Positions 13,586 through 16,537 of a stretch of DNA of 16,537 nt are shown here, piece by piece (the first letter of the stretch is position 1; every line of letters begins with the position of its first letter). The notes beneath the pieces were generated by a model. The model did no database searches. It had not been told where the DNA came from and saw only the letters and a list, made by a program, of their open reading frames with translations. This stretch comes from JAIBBG01 sp046304755 (GTDB lineage Bacteria; Bacteroidota; Bacteroidia; Flavobacteriales_D; Sanyastnellaceae). Location of the stretch: positions 1 to 16,537 of the forward strand of contig JBKCDO010000114.1 in the NCBI GenBank assembly GCA_046304755.1, given 5' to 3'. The translations under genes were made by a program, and so were the position numbers.

Positions 13586-15498
13586 TAGTTCGCAATAAAG
13601 AACTTCTCCGTAACGCGACCGAAAGGTGTGCTGACGGATACAATATAGATACCTGTTGGCAGCTCCTCTTTCGTAACGATGTTTACTACACTGTTCTCAT
13701 GTATGGCTGTGAGATTCTCTCTGTGAATCAACTGCCCGCTCAGGTTGAAAAGCTCAGCTTGTCCATTACCGGCCAGATTGGATTCAGTAACATCGAGTTG
13801 AATTTCATTTCCTTCTGCTGTAAGCAGCGTTAGCTTCCCAGGTTGTACGATAGGCTCCGGTTCTTCTTCCCATTCATAGAACTCGGTCCATTTGCCTTCA
13901 CCATCGAAATATTCGTTGGGTAGCATGGCCGCGGAGGGAAGCGGGAAGTTGCAACAACTGATAGGAGAACCTACGGGAGGTGATGCTGAGCTTCTAAATC
14001 CAATAAAACAGGGCCAACCCCAATCCGATTGTTGACCGGGTATTGTAATCGTTTGTCCACTAGGATTGGTCAATGTTGCCGGCAGCACGCGAAATTGAAC
14101 CTGCAGGATATAAACTTGATTCAAGGGTATTGAAAATGCCGACGGTAAAAAGAAGGCGTTGCCAGACCAGTTTGTCGTTATCGGCGCACCCGTGGGTGTA
14201 AAAGGATTACTTGAGCAAGGGTCTACCGGCATGAGACGAAAGCGATATTGGTCCATTCCATTGATTGCAACGGCATTAATTTGTACTTCGCTCAGAGTGC
14301 CAGTTCTATTGCGCCAAACGCAGTAATTGGAAAGACCTGTTGTTGTGTTGCTGCTGGCAATATTGGCGCTTGGAAAACCGCAAGTTGAGTAAGTACAGGG
14401 TCCACACCACTGCGGATTGCTTGCGCATCGCCTCACCCTGACGTATACTTGATAAATCTTTCCGAATCGAAAGTAATTAGTGAAGGGTGGTGTGGATGTG
14501 CTGAAAAACGGAGATGTACTCCAATTGGTGATGAATTCGGTTTGGCCGTTATCCGTAGTGAATCTGTATTGATATTGAAAACCTTGACCAATGTTTGATA
14601 GACCAAAAGTGAGATAGTAAATGTTACACTGAACGCCTCCGCAAGGTCCATTGGGACTATTGAAATTAATTGTGGGGCAAATTGTAGGACAAATGATAAT
14701 CGGCATAGGGGTAGAGTAGCCCCACCAAATGTTCTGGCAGTCGATATCAGCGGCTTGAACTTCAATGAGTACCTGAAGTGTCCCTTCGTTTTCACAAATA
14801 TCAGTACCTAGTTCTAATCGAAATTGATGCGAAAGATTGAGGACGCTCGGGTTTCCGACGGTTGTGTAAGGACCGTAAACAGTTCCGGACGACCCAATAA
14901 ATTTCCAGTGCGTCGACCCTACGCCAAATGCAGTGAGGGGACGTTGCATTTGGGTGTTGAAGTTGTAGCAGGTAAGGTTTGGTGGATCGGGCGAATATTG
15001 TGATGTCAACGCAAGGCCGAGGTGTTCGTATATAATGTTGAACGTTCCACCACCCGTCCCATTAGCTCTTCCGACGCGCACCTTATAGGTCGTGCCAACC
15101 GTCAGCGATGTTGCGCAAAGAACTTCTTTTTGGCCCGAACCGACGATATTGGCTGCGGCAAGTGCAGTTCCCGTTGCAGCAGCGTTCCACAGTTCAATGG
15201 AAACATCAAAAGTTGCCGGATTACAGACTTTAATTTTCGCGACCTCAGCAACAGCAGTGAATTGAAACCAAACATCATTATTCATGAGTCCGGAGATAGG
15301 ATTGACAGGCTGAGTGGAAGTTGAACTTCCTAAATTATAGTTGGTAGTTCCGCATTGTGAAACAGCCCATTGTGCCGCCGTGTAATTTGCCATGGCAACC
15401 GGAGGCAATGTAAGTGCCGTTCCACTGGCGTCTTCATTCTGTGCTTTCACAGCAAGACAAAAGCATGCGAAAAAAAGAAGGAGCAGTCTTGACTTCAT
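13582..15498 (-). CDS. Secreted protein of unknown function with T9SS C-terminal sorting domain
   Basis: 638 residues, no enzyme domain recognised. Signal peptide MKSRLLLLFFACFCLAVKA (1-19). Residues about 26-158 form a beta-rich, PPC-like domain (NNDVWFQFTAVAEVAKIKVC, TYKVRVGRANGTGGGTFNI). Residues about 195-500 contain at least two copies of one module: YQYRFTTDNG...NWS...F...YQVYVRVRR (309-357) and DQYRFRLMPV...NWS...F...YILQVQFRV (416-471), with a weaker third (HWKF...LQVLIEVQ, 197-248). The region is cysteine-rich (for example SNPQWCGPCTYSTCG around 360-374), compatible with disulfides outside the cell. An acidic linker EWEEEPEPIV (542-551) leads to the type A-like sorting domain at about 555-638 (ELFNLSGQLIHREN, LPTGIYIVSV), which lacks the usual PNP start. 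Probably a surface or released structural/adhesive protein. It overlaps rnhB by 4 bp at the 3' end. Confidence 0.88.
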   Translation of the reverse strand: MKSRLLLLFFACFCLAVKAQNEDASGTALTLPPVAMANYTAAQWAVSQCGTTNYNLGSSTSTQPVNPISGLMNNDVWFQFTAVAEVAKIKVCNPATFDVSIELWNAAATGTALAAANIVGSGQKEVLCATSLTVGTTYKVRVGRANGTGGGTFNIIYEHLGLALTSQYSPDPPNLTCYNFNTQMQRPLTAFGVGSTHWKFIGSSGTVYGPYTTVGNPSVLNLSHQFRLELGTDICENEGTLQVLIEVQAADIDCQNIWWGYSTPMPIIICPTICPTINFNSPNGPCGGVQCNIYYLTFGLSNIGQGFQYQYRFTTDNGQTEFITNWSTSPFFSTSTPPFTNYFRFGKIYQVYVRVRRCASNPQWCGPCTYSTCGFPSANIASSNTTTGLSNYCVWRNRTGTLSEVQINAVAINGMDQYRFRLMPVDPCSSNPFTPTGAPITTNWSGNAFFLPSAFSIPLNQVYILQVQFRVLPATLTNPSGQTITIPGQQSDWGWPCFIGFRSSASPPVGSPISCCNFPLPSAAMLPNEYFDGEGKWTEFYEWEEEPEPIVQPGKLTLLTAEGNEIQLDVTESNLAGNGQAELFNLSGQLIHRENLTAIHENSVVNIVTKEELPTGIYIVSVSTPFGRVTEKFFIANY

Positions 15499-15521
15499 GG
15501 TATGCTACGTTTTGATGTTCT

Positions 15522-15529
15522 CAAATATA
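15522..15529 (-). promoter_or_regulatory. -7 box of the secreted T9SS protein gene
   Basis: The minus strand reads TATATTTG (15529 to 15522), an exact TAnnTTTG box, 23 bp before the ATG at 15498. The -33 position has TTCG rather than TTTG, so only the -7 box is called. It suggests this gene is transcribed independently of the aminopeptidase gene that ends at 15595. Confidence 0.5.
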
Positions 15530-15594
15530 GCAGACAATCAAATGCACGCGAAGGTTGCGTAAAGAATTTGAATAACAAGATGTTAATTATGAAT

Positions 15595-16537
15595 TCACTT
15601 AATCGCCACAAGACCTGCTTTCGTGCATTTTCCGATAATGTCAAGATAGAGCAGTGCACTTTCCTTACGCCATTCAGCGATATCAACAAGGTCTTTTGTT
15701 CCATCGGTGAAACTCAAAAAATGCAGTAAGCGATGCAGCTCACTGCGATTGAAAACAGGATCAACACTGCTTGGGTAGAGCCCGCGTTTGCCAAGTTGTG
15801 GCTCGCAATAAGGTATTTGATTGACGTAGTATTGATTGACTTCAAGCACTTGGCAAATGGATGTGTACGTCTGAATAATCTCTGCTAATGCTTCGAAGGA
15901 TATCAGATTTTTATTATCCAGTGAAGTATGGTATTCCGGGTACTGTTGGTAAGGCGTGCGCATGAGGGAGCCCACCGGGAGATTAAATCCGGGTGAACAG
16001 TATTGGCGCTCATCGCTGCCACCAACAGCGAATTCAATAATGCGATGCGGTCTGCCACTGTGTTTGAGTACGTGTTCTGCTGCCCGATCAGCAGCAGAGG
16101 AGCGATGCTTTGAACGCTTGTAAGTCATTTGACCGCCATCACCGCAGCACGTCAGCACATAGCCTGCTGTCAACTTATCGATCAAATGTTGACCTCGTTC
16201 GTGTAGAAATGCAATTACTCCAATGGTTTCAGGAGCAAATAAAAAGCGGTAGCTAAGTCGGCGATTGGGAATTGCAGCGAGTTGGCCATAGAGAAAAGCC
16301 GCCGCCAACGGACCGCTCAGTTCATTATTGGCCATGGAGGGATGACATACGTATGTGCTGATCAGTACTTCCTCATCCGTTTCTCCTTGCAAAACACATT
16401 CACCCCAGGAGAGTGAGCCCTCCTTGAGCGAACTATCAACAACGACAGTGTATTCTCCTTCGCGCGGAAGTGTCAGCCATTCATCATGGGTGATACAAAA
16501 TCCCCATTTGGAGGCGTAATACGAAGTGATGTATGGG
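15595..16537 (-). CDS. DUF4910 (M28-like) aminopeptidase-type protein, N-terminus beyond window edge
   Basis: The frame is open through to the right edge; reading inward it starts PYITSYYASKWGFCITHDEW, so the protein is N-terminally truncated here and about 313 residues are visible (the full family is about 420-440). Diagnostic segments are ISTYVCHPSMANNELSGP, FLFAPETIG, VGGSDERQYCSPG and PEYHTSLDN. By comparison with M28-type zinc peptidases, these would hold the metal-binding histidine (CHP), catalytic/metal glutamate (PET), aspartate (GSD) and histidine (YHT). A C-terminal winged-helix-like tail follows (FLSFTDGTKDLVDIAEW). Members of this family are annotated as aminopeptidase-domain proteins and often occur in polysaccharide or surface-glycan loci; the real substrate is unknown. 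The T9SS protein gene lies 96 bp downstream on the same strand, with its own -7 box between them. Confidence 0.88.
   Translation of the reverse strand, partial: PYITSYYASKWGFCITHDEWLTLPREGEYTVVVDSSLKEGSLSWGECVLQGETDEEVLISTYVCHPSMANNELSGPLAAAFLYGQLAAIPNRRLSYRFLFAPETIGVIAFLHERGQHLIDKLTAGYVLTCCGDGGQMTYKRSKHRSSAADRAAEHVLKHSGRPHRIIEFAVGGSDERQYCSPGFNLPVGSLMRTPYQQYPEYHTSLDNKNLISFEALAEIIQTYTSICQVLEVNQYYVNQIPYCEPQLGKRGLYPSSVDPVFNRSELHRLLHFLSFTDGTKDLVDIAEWRKESALLYLDIIGKCTKAGLVAIK

Overview
The window looks like a chromosomal segment of a Bacteroidota bacterium (Flavobacteriia/Sphingobacteriia-like; the family cannot be resolved by eye). The evidence is: two secreted proteins with type IX secretion (T9SS) C-terminal sorting domains; several upstream boxes of the Bacteroidota form TTG/TTTG-N17-19-TAnnTTTG; no obvious Shine-Dalgarno sequences; and family variants typical of the phylum (kinase-only NadR, stand-alone proline dehydrogenase, half-size TauE, a gcvH-vanZ pair).

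Layout, left to right. (1) 1-1245: 3' part of trigger factor, closed by a bidirectional terminator at 1263-1292. (2) 1312-3240 (-): secreted M43 zinc metalloprotease with a T9SS tail. (3) 3302-6441 (+): pnuC transporter, a thiamine-diphosphate enzyme of the phosphonopyruvate/sulfopyruvate decarboxylase type, a carboxymuconolactone-decarboxylase-like protein, and a NadR-type nicotinamide riboside kinase. pnuC and the kinase form a nicotinamide riboside salvage pair, and the two middle genes sit between them. (4) 6421-7213 (-): a VanZ-like membrane protein downstream of gcvH. (5) 7338-7739 (+): half-size TauE/SafE protein. (6) 7750-8337: a nested tandem repeat array of five units filling the convergent gap. 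(7) 8340-9521 (-): proline dehydrogenase. (8) 9603-11455 (+): M20 dipeptidase, then an overlapping LEA14-like lipoprotein gene. (9) 11594-11767 (+): rpmH, 57 codons, with a strong promoter and a strong terminator. (10) 11844-13585 (+): GT4 glycosyltransferase and rnhB. (11) 13582-16537 (-): a T9SS-exported protein of unknown function, downstream of a DUF4910 (M28-like) aminopeptidase cut by the window edge.

Most of the window is housekeeping (protein folding, NAD salvage, glycine and proline catabolism, peptide hydrolysis, ribosome, RNase HII). The two parts that standard annotation would not explain are the ThDP enzyme/CMD cassette between pnuC and nadR, whose ThDP motif reads GDQ instead of GDG, and the hierarchical repeat array at 7750-8337. 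No tRNA, rRNA, CRISPR array, insertion sequence or phage gene was seen.
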